Assembly: GCF_001905725.1 (NCBI RefSeq)
Contig: NZ_LIWB01000012.1
Location: 62,001-126,000 of the forward strand
Length of the DNA: 64,000 nucleotides
Direction of reading: 5' to 3'
Source: Streptomyces sp. CB02400
Lineage (GTDB): Bacteria; Actinomycetota; Actinomycetes; Streptomycetales; Streptomycetaceae
The notes under the pieces were generated by a model that was given only the letters and a program-made list of their open reading frames with translations, did no database searches and had not been told where the DNA came from. The translations under genes were made by a program, and so were the position numbers. How positions within the stretch are numbered: the stretch's first letter is position 1; every line of letters begins with the position of its first letter. Below are positions 8,789 to 17,726 of the stretch, piece by piece.

Positions 8789-9664
8789 GTGACCGCGGAG
8801 ACCGACTGGGGCGGTGCCCCTTCCGTCCTGCGCATGATTCTCGGCAGACAGCTCGAGGAGTTACGCGGCCGGGCCGGTCTGACCTACGAGGAGGCGGGCG
8901 CCGCCATCGGGGTCAGCCACTCCACGATCCGCCGGATGGAAGCCGCCAAGGTGGCCCGGCTCAGACTCGCCGACGCCGAGAAGCTGCTCCGCGTCTACGG
9001 CGTGACCGACCAGCAGGAGATCGACACCTTCCTGAAGTCGGCCCGTGAGGCCAACAAGCGGGGCTGGTGGCACACCTACCGCGATGTCATGCCGGACTGG
9101 TTCGCCGCCTATCTCAGCCTGGAACAGGCCGCCCTGCAGATCCGCGCCTACGAGAGCCAGTTCGTCCACGGGCTGCTGCAGACGGAGGCGTACGCCCGCG
9201 CCCTGCTGAGCGCCGGCAACCCGCACGCCCCGGCCGAGGCCACCGAGCGCCGGATCGCCCTGCGGATGCGTCGCCAGGAACTGCTCGGCCGCGAGACGCC
9301 ACCGCGGGTGTGGGTGGTGATGGACGAGACGGTGCTCCGCTGGCCGGTCGGGGGTCCGGACGTGATGCGGGCCCAGATCGGCCACCTCATCGAACTGCAC
9401 CGCCTGCCGCAGGTGACGCTGCAGATCATGCCGTTCGCCGGCGGCCCCCACCCGGCCATGCGCGCCGGATCCTTCCAGCTCTTCCGGTTCCGGGCCCGCG
9501 AACTGCCCGACGTCGTCTACCTCAACGGCCTGGTCGGCGCCGTCTATCTCGACAAGGGCGACGACGTCGTGGTGTACCGCGAGGCCCTCGACCGGACCGG
9601 CGCCCAGGCGGCGCCCACGACCAGGACCGAGGCCGTGCTCGACCGGATCCGCAAGGACCTCTGA
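8789..9664 (+). CDS. XRE-family regulator with DUF5753 (Scr1/WhiJ-like)
   Basis: 291-aa transcriptional regulator. Residues about 15-70 form the XRE helix-turn-helix (LRGRAGLTYEEAGAAIGVSH then TIRRME). From about residue 100 to the end is the DUF5753 domain, recognisable by IRAYESQFVHGLLQTEAYAR and QVTLQIMPF. In Streptomyces these regulators normally sit beside a small DUF397 protein and often an RsbW-like ATPase. Here the ATPase is divergent, but no DUF397 gene follows; a methyltransferase comes next after 52 bp. GTG 8789 has GAGGGGGG 6 nt upstream. Confidence 0.92.
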   Translation: MTAETDWGGAPSVLRMILGRQLEELRGRAGLTYEEAGAAIGVSHSTIRRMEAAKVARLRLADAEKLLRVYGVTDQQEIDTFLKSAREANKRGWWHTYRDVMPDWFAAYLSLEQAALQIRAYESQFVHGLLQTEAYARALLSAGNPHAPAEATERRIALRMRRQELLGRETPPRVWVVMDETVLRWPVGGPDVMRAQIGHLIELHRLPQVTLQIMPFAGGPHPAMRAGSFQLFRFRARELPDVVYLNGLVGAVYLDKGDDVVVYREALDRTGAQAAPTTRTEAVLDRIRKDL

Positions 9665-9716
9665 CCGGCGCCGCCCACCCCGCCCCAGAACCACGACCTG
9701 CGAAGGAGACACCAAG

Positions 9717-10532
9717 GTGACCGAGAACGGATGGCCGGCCGACCGCATCGACACCGAGAACGCGCACTCCGCGCGGATCTACGACTACATCCTCGGCGGC
9801 AAGGACTACTACCCGGCGGACCAGGAGGCCGGCGACGCCATGGTCCGGGAGTGGCCCGCCCTGCCCGTCCACATGCGCGCCAACCGGGACTGGATGAACC
9901 GGGCGGTCCGGTGGCTCGTCGAGGAAGCGGGCATGCGCCAGTTCCTGGACGTCGGCACCGGCATACCCACCTCCCCGAACCTGCACGAGATCGCCCAGTC
10001 GGTGGCTCCCGACTCACGCGTGGTCTACGTCGACAACGACCCCATCGTCCTCACCCTCTCCCAGGGACTCCTGGCCAGCACGCCCGAGGGAAGGACGTCG
10101 TACATCGAGGCGGACTTCCGCGACCCGGCGAGCATCCTGGACGCCCCCGAACTGCGGGAGACCCTCGACCTGGACCGGCCGGTGGCCCTGACGGTCATCG
10201 CCATCGTCCACTTCGTCCTCGACGAGGACGACGCCGTCGGCATCGTCCGCCGCCTGCTGGAGCCGCTCCCCCCGGGCAGCCACCTGGCCATGACGATCGG
10301 CACCGCGGAGTTCGCCCCCGAGGAGGTGGGGCGGGTGGCCCGTGAGTACGCGGCCCGCGACATGCCGATGCGGCTGCGCACCATGGACGAGGCCCACGAG
10401 TTCTTCGAGGGCCTGGACCTGGTCGAGCCGGGCATCGTCCAGGTCCACAAGTGGCACCCGGACGGCACCGGCGAACAGGGCGTCCGCGACGAGGACATCG
10501 CGATGTACGGAGCGATCGCCCGCAAGCCGTAG
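9717..10532 (+). CDS. SAM-dependent methyltransferase, PF04672 (DUF574) type
   Basis: 271 aa. It matches the Streptomyces family whose N-terminus reads ENAHSARIYDYILGGKDYY, followed by the Rossmann SAM site QFLDVGTGIPTSPNLHEIAQ and the acidic YVDNDPIV at the end of strand 2. Substrates of the family are generally unknown. GTG 9717 has AAGGAG at suitable spacing. It follows the XRE/DUF5753 gene on the same strand with 52 bp between, so co-transcription is likely and it may be the effector gene of that regulatory unit. Confidence 0.88.
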   Translation: MTENGWPADRIDTENAHSARIYDYILGGKDYYPADQEAGDAMVREWPALPVHMRANRDWMNRAVRWLVEEAGMRQFLDVGTGIPTSPNLHEIAQSVAPDSRVVYVDNDPIVLTLSQGLLASTPEGRTSYIEADFRDPASILDAPELRETLDLDRPVALTVIAIVHFVLDEDDAVGIVRRLLEPLPPGSHLAMTIGTAEFAPEEVGRVAREYAARDMPMRLRTMDEAHEFFEGLDLVEPGIVQVHKWHPDGTGEQGVRDEDIAMYGAIARKP

Positions 10533-10739
10533 CATCCCGGTCCGCGTCCGTGCCGGGGGTCGTGCAGCCCCCGGTCCACGTCCGCGCCGAAGTCCGTACG
10601 GCCTCCGGCGCCGACGCGGACCACCGGACCTGACGCGCTTCACCACCGGCCCGGACGCCGGTGCGCCGCGGATGAATCCCGGCGGCCGGGTCCGCCGATG
10701 TCGGCGGCGATGCCGTGTGCATGCGTCATCATGCTGCTC

Positions 10740-12020
10740 ATGAGTGACCCCGAACACATCGGCCCGGCCGGCGGCGGCAGGCTGGCGCACAGCCGGAAGC
10801 CGATGACCGGCCGTGACCCGGAGGAGCCGGGCAGGTCCGCCACGCCCCTGGAGCTGCTGTTCGACCTGACGTTCGTGGTTGCGGTGGGCACCGCGGCCTC
10901 CCACTTCGCCGAGATGCTCGCCGGGGACCACGCCCTGGAGGCCGTCGGCGCCTTCACCCTGGCGATGTTCGCGATCAGCGTCGCCTGGATCAGCTTCAGC
11001 TGGTTCTCCTCCGCGTTCGCCACCGACGACTGGCACTACCGGGTCCTGACCATGGTGCAGATGGTCGGTGTCGTCGTGTTCTCCCTCGGCCTGCCGGCGA
11101 TGTTCCACTCGGTCGGGGAGGGCGAGCACCTGGAGCTGCGCGCCATGGTGATCGGGTACGTCGTGATGCGGATCGCCATGGTGCTGCAGTGGTGGCGCGC
11201 GGCCCGCGAGTCTCCCCCGTTCCATGACGTGGGGACGCGGAACATCCGCTGGACCGTGCTGGTCCAGCTCGGCTGGATCGTGGTGGGCTTCACGCATCCG
11301 ATGCTCGCGGTGGCGTTCGCCGCCTTCGCCGTGCTGGGCGTCGTGGAGCTGGTCCTGCCGCTGCTCGCGCAGGGCCGGGCCGGCGGCACGCCGTGGCACC
11401 CGCACCACGTCGCGGAACGGTACGGCCTGTTCGCGATCATCACGCTCGGCGAGGGCGTGGTCGGCACCGTCGCCTCGTCCGGTGACCTCCTGGGCGGCGC
11501 GGCCGGGACCGACTGGAGCGCGGACGCGGTCGCCGTGGTCGTCGCCGGTGTGGGCCTGACCTTCGGCATGTGGTGGGTGTACTTCACCACCCCGTTCGGC
11601 GCCATCCTGGTCCACCGGCGTCAGCGCGGGTACCTCTTCGGCTACGGCCACATCCCGCTGTTCATCGGCGTCGCCGGCGCGGGTGCGGGGCTGCACGTGG
11701 CGGGCCTGTACCTGGAGCACCACGCGAGGATCGGCGATGTCGCCGTGGTGCTGTCGCTGGCGCTGCCGGTCGGCCTCTACCTGCTGATGGTGTACCTGCT
11801 GCACACGCTGCTGCTGTCCGCGGGGGACAGGTTCCATCTGCTGCTGATCTCCCTCACCCTCGCGGTCCTGGCCGCTGCGGTGCTCCTCGCCGCCGCCGGG
11901 GTGGGGACTGCGGTGTGCCTGCTGGTGGTGATGCTCGCCCCGTTCGTCACCGTGGTCGGCTACGAGACGATCGGCCACCGTCACCAGCGGCGGATGCTGC
12001 GCGACCTCGGTACGGGGTGA
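10740..12020 (+). CDS. Low-temperature-requirement A (LtrA) family membrane protein
   Basis: About 426-aa polytopic membrane protein of the LtrA family (PF06772). The signature TPLELLFDLTFVVAVG is at about residues 38-53 and GLFAIITLGEGVVGTVASSG in the middle. Around 10-11 hydrophobic segments are visible. Function is undefined beyond a cold-growth phenotype in Listeria, from family knowledge. ATG 10740 (MSDPEH) is preferred over upstream ATGs at 10698 and 10731 because homologues start close to the conserved core; none has a good SD. Confidence 0.88.
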   Translation: MSDPEHIGPAGGGRLAHSRKPMTGRDPEEPGRSATPLELLFDLTFVVAVGTAASHFAEMLAGDHALEAVGAFTLAMFAISVAWISFSWFSSAFATDDWHYRVLTMVQMVGVVVFSLGLPAMFHSVGEGEHLELRAMVIGYVVMRIAMVLQWWRAARESPPFHDVGTRNIRWTVLVQLGWIVVGFTHPMLAVAFAAFAVLGVVELVLPLLAQGRAGGTPWHPHHVAERYGLFAIITLGEGVVGTVASSGDLLGGAAGTDWSADAVAVVVAGVGLTFGMWWVYFTTPFGAILVHRRQRGYLFGYGHIPLFIGVAGAGAGLHVAGLYLEHHARIGDVAVVLSLALPVGLYLLMVYLLHTLLLSAGDRFHLLLISLTLAVLAAAVLLAAAGVGTAVCLLVVMLAPFVTVVGYETIGHRHQRRMLRDLGTG

Positions 12021-12385
12021 CAGCCCGCGGGGCCGGGGACCGTCCGCGAGGGCCACCGGCGCGTTGGCGTCGCGTTTCCGCGCCGTCCACACGGCCGCAA
12101 GGTGCCGTTGGTACCGGGGAGCGGCAGGGTGTGTGGGTCTCGTGAGGGTCGCCAAGTGACCTCCGGGACAGGCGGGTTACCGCAGCCGGGCTGATAAGAT
12201 CATCGGACTTTCAGTAGGCTGGCGGCGCGTCATGAACGCGTACGGGGGACAGTCTCTAAGGCCCCATCGCTGAGGAGTTGAGGCTTGGTCCGCCGTAGGC
12301 CCGCGCCGTTCGACGGCCCGGACCCGTCCCACGCATGCGCGGATCTGTCCGGACTCCCGGCGCGATGCGACTTGAAGAGAGTCTC
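12021..12385 (+). promoter_or_regulatory. Leader and promoter region of the conservon operon
   Basis: 365 bp without a gene. A less GC-rich patch around 12190-12260 (GCTGATAAGATCATC, then TTTCAGTAGGC) is the most promoter-like sequence. I see no strong hairpin or riboswitch. Confidence 0.4.
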
Positions 12386-13597
12386 ATGACGTCATTGATC
12401 GGGGATCCGCTGCTGTGGATCCTGCTTGTGGTGCTCGTCGCTGCGGTGTTCGCAGTGCAGCGGGCCCGGAGAACCAATCTGGCGCTCCGAAGAACGAAGA
12501 AGGACCTGGAGACCGGACTGGGCCAGGCCCAGGGCCGGATCGACCAGCTCCAGGGGCACATCGCCTCCCTGGACACCCAGCACCGCGGTGACCTCGCGGA
12601 CGTCCGGGCGGACGCGGAGTCGTCGACCAAGGCGGTACTGAAGTCGGCGATGGGCACGCTCCAGTCGCTCGCCGAGGAGCAGCAACTGCTGCTGGACGGG
12701 CTGCTGCAGAAGTACGGCAACGACACCGAGGTGCTGGCGGACCTGATGTCGGTGGACCACACCGGCAGCCAGTTCAGCCGCCGGGCCAAGGGCATCTCGG
12801 TGCTGTGCGGCGGCTGGCTGGGCCGGCGCGAGGGCGTGGCGACCGTCTACGACGTGGCCCGCAGCGCGCAGGGCCGCATCAAGGACTTCAACCGGGTGAG
12901 CATCCACGCGCAGGCGAGCGTCGGCGTCACCAGCAAGGCCGTCGAACCGGTGGCGGTGGTACTGGCCGAACTGCTGGACAACGCGACCACGTACAGCGCT
13001 CCGGGCACACCGGTCGAGGTCAACATCCAGGCGGTGCCGACGGGTGTGTGCTTCATCGTCGACGACGCCGGTCTGGGCATGGACCAGGAGACCAAGGACC
13101 GGGCGGCGACGCTGCTGTCCGCCGACGGCCCCGTCGACATCACCGGTCTCGGCGACCCGCCCCGGTTCGGGTTCGCGGTGTGCGGCATGCTCGCCGCACG
13201 CTACGGCTTCGCCGTCTCCGTCGGTTCGGTGTCCCCCTACGGCGGAGTGCGCGCAGTGATCCGAGTGCCGGAAAGCCTTCTGGCGGCCGAGGCCGTCACC
13301 CCCGCCGAACCCGTCCGGGAACCCGCCGACCGGGGCGAGGAGAGCGCCCCGCAGCGGCTGGCGCCCGTGCCGGTCGGCCCCTCGCACGTGGTGGGCACGA
13401 CGACCGGCGGGCTGCCCAAGCGCCGCCGGCGCCAGGGGCCCATCTCGGTGGTGCCGGCGCCGCAGGACACGGCCGGCACCGACCAGCAGACGTCCGAGTC
13501 GGCCGGCGAGGTGACCGCGTCGCGCCTGGGGGCGTTCGCACGCGGCACCCAGCTCGGGCGGACCACGAACACCACGGAAGGACCTGACCACCAGTGA
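12386..13597 (+). CDS. cvnA: Conservon sensor-like ATPase (CvnA)
   Basis: 403 aa. One N-terminal transmembrane helix (about residues 8-26) is followed by a coiled-coil stretch (about 30-95) and a histidine-kinase-type ATPase domain with N-box ELLDNATTYSAPGTPV and G-boxes DDAGLGM and GFAVCGMLAARYG. The classical phospho-acceptor His region is replaced by the nitrate-sensor-like segment usual for CvnA. The C-terminus is Pro/Arg-rich and disordered. ATG 12386 follows GAAGAGAG; the open frame extends to 12335. It is the first gene of cvnA-B-C-D, whose products are thought to form a membrane-linked G-protein-like complex in streptomycetes (known for the family). Its stop overlaps cvnB by 4 bp. Confidence 0.9.
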   Translation: MTSLIGDPLLWILLVVLVAAVFAVQRARRTNLALRRTKKDLETGLGQAQGRIDQLQGHIASLDTQHRGDLADVRADAESSTKAVLKSAMGTLQSLAEEQQLLLDGLLQKYGNDTEVLADLMSVDHTGSQFSRRAKGISVLCGGWLGRREGVATVYDVARSAQGRIKDFNRVSIHAQASVGVTSKAVEPVAVVLAELLDNATTYSAPGTPVEVNIQAVPTGVCFIVDDAGLGMDQETKDRAATLLSADGPVDITGLGDPPRFGFAVCGMLAARYGFAVSVGSVSPYGGVRAVIRVPESLLAAEAVTPAEPVREPADRGEESAPQRLAPVPVGPSHVVGTTTGGLPKRRRRQGPISVVPAPQDTAGTDQQTSESAGEVTASRLGAFARGTQLGRTTNTTEGPDHQ

Positions 13598-13995
13598 ACA
13601 CCGACCTGTCGTGGGTGCTGAACGACGTGCTCGAGGTGCGTGGTGCCCGCCACGCGGTCCTCGTCTCGGGCGACGGCCTGCTGCTGCAGCGTTCGGACGA
13701 GATCTCACGCGACGACGCCGAGACGAACGCCGCCGCGATGAGCTCCATGCAGTCCCTCAGCCGGGCGGTCGCCGGTTTCGTCGGGGCGGGGCACGGCATC
13801 TGGAAGCAGACGCTGCTGGAGTACGACGGCGGCTGGATCTTCCTGATCGCGGCCGGGCAGGGCGCCTACCTCGCCGTCTCGGCGGCACTGGACGTCGACA
13901 TGGAGGCCATGTCGTTCCGCATGCAGAAGACGGTGGTGGCGCTGAGCAAGGCGATGAGCGTGGCCCCGCGCTCCGACAACGGCGCCGGCGTATGA
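13594..13995 (+). CDS. cvnB: Roadblock/LC7 domain protein (CvnB)
   Basis: 133-aa single-domain roadblock/LC7 protein (LSWVLNDVLEVRGARHAVLV at the N-terminus, then GDGLLLQRS). These proteins act as GTPase-activating or scaffold partners of the conservon GTPase. The GTG start overlaps the cvnA stop (GTGA) and its stop overlaps the cvnC start (ATGA), so the three genes are translationally coupled. Confidence 0.92.
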   Translation: MNTDLSWVLNDVLEVRGARHAVLVSGDGLLLQRSDEISRDDAETNAAAMSSMQSLSRAVAGFVGAGHGIWKQTLLEYDGGWIFLIAAGQGAYLAVSAALDVDMEAMSFRMQKTVVALSKAMSVAPRSDNGAGV

Positions 13996-14366
13996 CGACG
14001 CCCGGCGAGGAAGCACCCGTCACCAGTGACTTCGTCCGCTCCTACGTCATCACGGGCGGCCGGAGCCTGCCGTCCTCGGACGAACTGGCGCTGCACACCT
14101 TGGTCACCCTGGCTCCCGAGCGGACGCTTCCGCTGGGGGCCGGCCCCGAGGTCCGGGCGATCTGGGAGCTGTGCGCGGGTGGCTACCTGTCGGTCGCCGA
14201 GGTGGCGGGCCACCTCGGCCTGCCCGTCGGGGTGGCCCGGCTGCTGCTCACCGATTTAGCCGAGCAGGGGCACCTGCTGCGCCGGGCCGAGCCGCCCCGG
14301 GCCCAGAACGTTGACAGAGCGACCCTCGAGAAGGTTCTGAATGGACTCCAATCCCTCATCGGCTGA
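13992..14366 (+). CDS. cvnC: DUF742 protein (CvnC)
   Basis: 124 aa, DUF742. The start region SDFVRSYVITGGRSLPS and the winged-helix-like part (ELCAGGYLSVAEVAGHLGLP, then LLTDLAEQG) are typical of CvnC. The C-terminal LEKVLNGLQSLIG matches the family end. The start ATG 13992 overlaps the cvnB stop, and the last 26 bp overlap the GTPase gene. Confidence 0.92.
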   Translation: MTTPGEEAPVTSDFVRSYVITGGRSLPSSDELALHTLVTLAPERTLPLGAGPEVRAIWELCAGGYLSVAEVAGHLGLPVGVARLLLTDLAEQGHLLRRAEPPRAQNVDRATLEKVLNGLQSLIG

Positions 14367-14943
14367 GACGGCCCAGAAGTCCATCTACGTCTCCAGCGCG
14401 GTGACCAACGCCGCCAAGATCCTCGTCGTCGGGCATTTCGCCGTGGGCAAGACGACCTTCATCGGCTCGCTGTCGGAGATCACTCCGCTGCGCACCGAGG
14501 AGAAGATGACCCAGGCGTCCGTCCACATCGACGACCTGCGGGGCGTGGCGGACAAGACCACCACCACGGTCGCCCTGGACTTCGGACGCCTCACCCTCAG
14601 CGACGACCTGGTGCTGTACCTGTTCGGCACCCCGGGCCAGCAGCGCTTCATGCAGCTGTGGGAGGACATGGCCCGCGGCGCGCTCGGGGCCCTGCTCCTG
14701 GTCGACCCGGGACGTCTGGAGGAGACCTTCCCGGTCATCGACCTCGTCGAGCGGTACGGCCTGGAGTACGCCATCGCCGTCAACTGCTTCGACCCCGCCG
14801 CCACCTACGGCGAGGCCGAGGTGCGCGAGGCGCTCGACCTGCTCCCGGACACCCCGGTCGTCTACTGCGACGCCCGCGACCAGCGGTCGTCCGCCAAGGC
14901 GCTGATCGCCCTGGTGAGGCATCTGCTCGACCGCGCGGCCTGA
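14341..14943 (+). CDS. cvnD: Conservon small GTPase (CvnD)
   Basis: 200-aa Ras-like GTPase. The P-loop is GHFAVGKTT (residues 31-39). The switch II/G3 region is GTPGQQRF, where the usual Asp of DxxG is part of a GTPGQ variant common in CvnD. The base-recognition motif is NCFD, a variant of NKxD. The start has GAGAAGG upstream inside cvnC and overlaps it by 26 bp. It should be the switch protein of the CvnA-D complex. Two P450 genes follow, as in some conservons. Confidence 0.93.
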   Translation: MDSNPSSAETAQKSIYVSSAVTNAAKILVVGHFAVGKTTFIGSLSEITPLRTEEKMTQASVHIDDLRGVADKTTTTVALDFGRLTLSDDLVLYLFGTPGQQRFMQLWEDMARGALGALLLVDPGRLEETFPVIDLVERYGLEYAIAVNCFDPAATYGEAEVREALDLLPDTPVVYCDARDQRSSAKALIALVRHLLDRAA

Positions 14944-15006
14944 CCGCCCCGCCCCGCGCCCGCCCGGACCGGGAACAGCGGTTCCTCGACCACTAAGGAA
15001 GACTTC

Positions 15007-16353
15007 ATGGATCCTCAAGCACCGTCTGCCGCCACCGTCAGCAGATGCCCCATGCACGACGCCGCGTTCGCCGCCGACCCCCAGCAGGTCTACGACCGGC
15101 TGCGCGCCCACGCCCCGGCCGGCCCCGTCGAGCTCGCCCCCGGCGCGGACGCCACGCTGGTCGTCGGCCACGAGACGGCGCTGCGCGTGCTGCAGAACAC
15201 CGAGCTGTTCGCCCGCGACGCCCGCCGCTGGAAGGCACTCAACGAGGGCCGCGTCGGCATGGACAACCCGGTGCTGCCGATGATGGCGTACCGGCCCAAC
15301 TGCCTGTTCACCGACGGCGCCGTGCATCTGCGGCTGCGCAAGGCCGTGGTGGACAGCCTGGCCCGGCTCAACATCACCCGGATCCGGCGCGACGTCGAGC
15401 CGATCGCCGACTACCTCCTCGACCGGTTCAGCGAGCGCGGCCGGGCCGACCTGCTCAACGACTACGCAAAGCTGCTGCCGCTGCTGCTGTTCAACAAGCT
15501 GTTCGGCTGCCCGGCGGACATCGGTGACACCCTCACCGCCTCCATGTCGGCGATCTTCGACGGCAAGGACGCGCTGCGCGCCAACGAGGACCTCACCGCC
15601 TGCCTCATGGAGCTGATCGCGCTCAAGCGGCGCTCGCCCGGTGACGACGTCACCTCCTGGCTGATCCAGCATCCCGCCGGGCTCACCGACGAGGAGCTCA
15701 AGGACCAGCTGGTGATGCTGATGGGCGCCGGCGTCGAACCCGAACGCAACCTCATCGGCAACGCCCTGGTGCTGCTGCTGTCCGGGGCGGGCGGCCGGCA
15801 GAGCGGCATGCTGATCGAGGAGGCGCTCGACCACGTGCTGTGGAACCAGACGCCCATCGCCAACTACGCCACCCACTACCCGGTCCAGGACGTCGACCTC
15901 GGCGGCCACGTGGTGGAGGCGAACACCCCGGTCGTCATCTCCTTCGCGGGCGCCAACAGCGACCCCGCGCTCGCCGAGGCCCGCCGTACCCACAGCAAGG
16001 GCGCCCATCTGGCGTGGGGGGCCGGCCCGCACGCCTGCCCCGCCAAGGACCCGGCGCAGGTCATCGCGACCACCGCGATCGAACGGCTCCTCAACGCGCT
16101 GCCCGACCTCGCCCTGGCCGTACCGGAGAAGGACCTGCAGTGGCGGCCGGGCCCGTTCCACCGGGCCCTGGTCGCGCTGCCCGTGACCTTCAGCCCCACC
16201 GCCGCCACCCGGATGGCGGCCGCGCTGCGGGGCCGGACCCCGGAACCGGGTGCGCAGCAGTCCTTCCCGGCGGCCGCGTCCGCGCCGGTCCGGCAGGAAA
16301 CGGGACGGAAGAAGGGATTCTGGAGCAGTTTCCTGGACATCTTCCGTGTCTGA
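15007..16353 (+). CDS. cvnE: Conservon cytochrome P450 lacking ExxR (CYP157-like, CvnE)
   Basis: 448 aa. The haem loop WGAGPHACPAKDPA provides the Cys thiolate ligand (Cys344), but the Gly after the usual CxG is replaced. The K-helix, where every ordinary P450 has ExxR, reads DHVLW (275-279) before NQTPI. The I-helix segment is LMGAGVEPERN instead of the AGxxT oxygen-activation motif. I recall that CYP157 enzymes linked to Streptomyces conservons naturally lack ExxR, so this fits that family rather than decay. A C-terminal tail of about 60 residues ends in an aromatic FWSSFLDIF stretch. AAGGAAG lies before ATG 15007. The substrate is unknown. Confidence 0.88.
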   Translation: MDPQAPSAATVSRCPMHDAAFAADPQQVYDRLRAHAPAGPVELAPGADATLVVGHETALRVLQNTELFARDARRWKALNEGRVGMDNPVLPMMAYRPNCLFTDGAVHLRLRKAVVDSLARLNITRIRRDVEPIADYLLDRFSERGRADLLNDYAKLLPLLLFNKLFGCPADIGDTLTASMSAIFDGKDALRANEDLTACLMELIALKRRSPGDDVTSWLIQHPAGLTDEELKDQLVMLMGAGVEPERNLIGNALVLLLSGAGGRQSGMLIEEALDHVLWNQTPIANYATHYPVQDVDLGGHVVEANTPVVISFAGANSDPALAEARRTHSKGAHLAWGAGPHACPAKDPAQVIATTAIERLLNALPDLALAVPEKDLQWRPGPFHRALVALPVTFSPTAATRMAAALRGRTPEPGAQQSFPAAASAPVRQETGRKKGFWSSFLDIFRV

Positions 16354-16460
16354 TGCACCGCATGTGACGGGAGCAACACACAGGGGCGCATGACACGGGA
16401 GGGTGGAAGGGTAGGTTCCGGCGGTACTTGATCGGTAACGCCCAGCCAAAGGAGCTCTGC

Positions 16461-17726
16461 GTGACCGCCGTCGGCGACATACGCGGCACCAGCAACGACC
16501 GCCGAGCCGTCATCTCCCTTCTCCGCCGCCTGCGTTCCGGCGAGGGACAGGCCGACCCCCTCCCCGTCTGGGAGGAGATGCGCGCCCTGGGGGACGTCGT
16601 ACGGGCCCCCTGGGGCGGTTACTTCGTCACCGGGTTCGAGGCATGCAGCCAGGTCCTGCGCGGCAGGAACTGGCTGGTGCCGGACTTCGCCTGGCAGGAA
16701 CGGCAGCCCGACCCGGGCCGCTGGCAGGCACCCGCCACCCGCGAGATGACCCGCACCCTGCCCCGCCTCAACGCCCCCACGCACACCTGCCAGCGGCGTG
16801 CCCTGGGCAACCCGTTCGACCGCACCACCCTGGAGAGCCTGCGCCCCCGGGTCGCCGCTCTCGCCTCCGGCCTCCTGGACGGCCTGGAGGACCGGCTGCG
16901 CGCCGACGGGGAGGCCGACTTCGTCACCACCGTCGCCGAACAGCTCCCCCTGCTGACCGTGGGCGACTGGCTCGGCATCCCCCCGGAGCACTACGCGCAC
17001 ATCCTGGACTTCACCCACCGGCAGGTCTACGCCCAGGAACTGCTGCCCACCAAGAGCGAACTCGCCGTATCGGCCCGGGCCACGCTGGAGATGCGGACCT
17101 ACTTCACCGATCTGATCCGGCAACGGCGGGCCCGCCCCGGCGACGATGTCCTCACCGGCTGGATCCACCACTGGGACGCCCGGTACCCCGACGACCGGGC
17201 CGCCGCGGACCAGGTGATCTACGACCTGACGATGTTCATCACCATCGCCTCGCTGGAGACCAGCGCGGTGCTGCTGGCCAACACCGTGTGGTTCCTCACC
17301 CGGGACCCCTCACGCGCCGCGTGGCTGCGCCGGCACCCGGGCCACATCGACGACGCGGTCGAGGAGACCCTGCGCTACGACCCGCCCGTGGTCGTCAACT
17401 CCCGTGTCGCCGCCGACGACACCGTCCTCGCCGGCACACCGATCGCCAAGGACACCACCGTCCACGTGCTCTACGGGGCGGCCGCCCACGACCCCCGCCG
17501 CAACCCGGACCCCCACCTGTTCGACATCCGGCGCGGCGGCGGCCACCTCACCTTCGGCGGCGGCGCCCACTACTGCCTCGGAGCGGCGCTCGCCCGGCTG
17601 GAGGCCCGGGAGCTGCTCACCCAGGTGCTGGAACGCTTCCCCACGCTGCGGCCCCTCGCACCCCCCGCCTACGACACCTCCCGTGTCGTCTTCCGCCGTA
17701 TCACCTCCCTGAAAGTCACCGCATGA
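16461..17726 (+). CDS. cvnF: Conservon cytochrome P450 (CvnF, canonical)
   Basis: 421-aa class I bacterial P450 with all classical motifs: I-helix region FITIASLETSA, K-helix EETLR (ExxR), haem loop FGGGAHYCLGAAL with Cys372. The start GTG 16461 is chosen for AAAGGAG 6 nt upstream; the frame extends to 16428. It is 107 bp from the ExxR-less P450. The pairing of one defective-looking and one normal P450 is a known feature of some conservons (CYP157 with CYP154/156-type partners, from memory). Its stop overlaps the next gene by 4 bp (ATGA). Confidence 0.9.
   Translation: MTAVGDIRGTSNDRRAVISLLRRLRSGEGQADPLPVWEEMRALGDVVRAPWGGYFVTGFEACSQVLRGRNWLVPDFAWQERQPDPGRWQAPATREMTRTLPRLNAPTHTCQRRALGNPFDRTTLESLRPRVAALASGLLDGLEDRLRADGEADFVTTVAEQLPLLTVGDWLGIPPEHYAHILDFTHRQVYAQELLPTKSELAVSARATLEMRTYFTDLIRQRRARPGDDVLTGWIHHWDARYPDDRAAADQVIYDLTMFITIASLETSAVLLANTVWFLTRDPSRAAWLRRHPGHIDDAVEETLRYDPPVVVNSRVAADDTVLAGTPIAKDTTVHVLYGAAAHDPRRNPDPHLFDIRRGGGHLTFGGGAHYCLGAALARLEARELLTQVLERFPTLRPLAPPAYDTSRVVFRRITSLKVTA

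Noticed and set aside
10014..12155. 713-aa open frame antisense to the methyltransferase and ltrA
   Set aside because: Shadow of the real genes' third-position bias; no recognisable domain.
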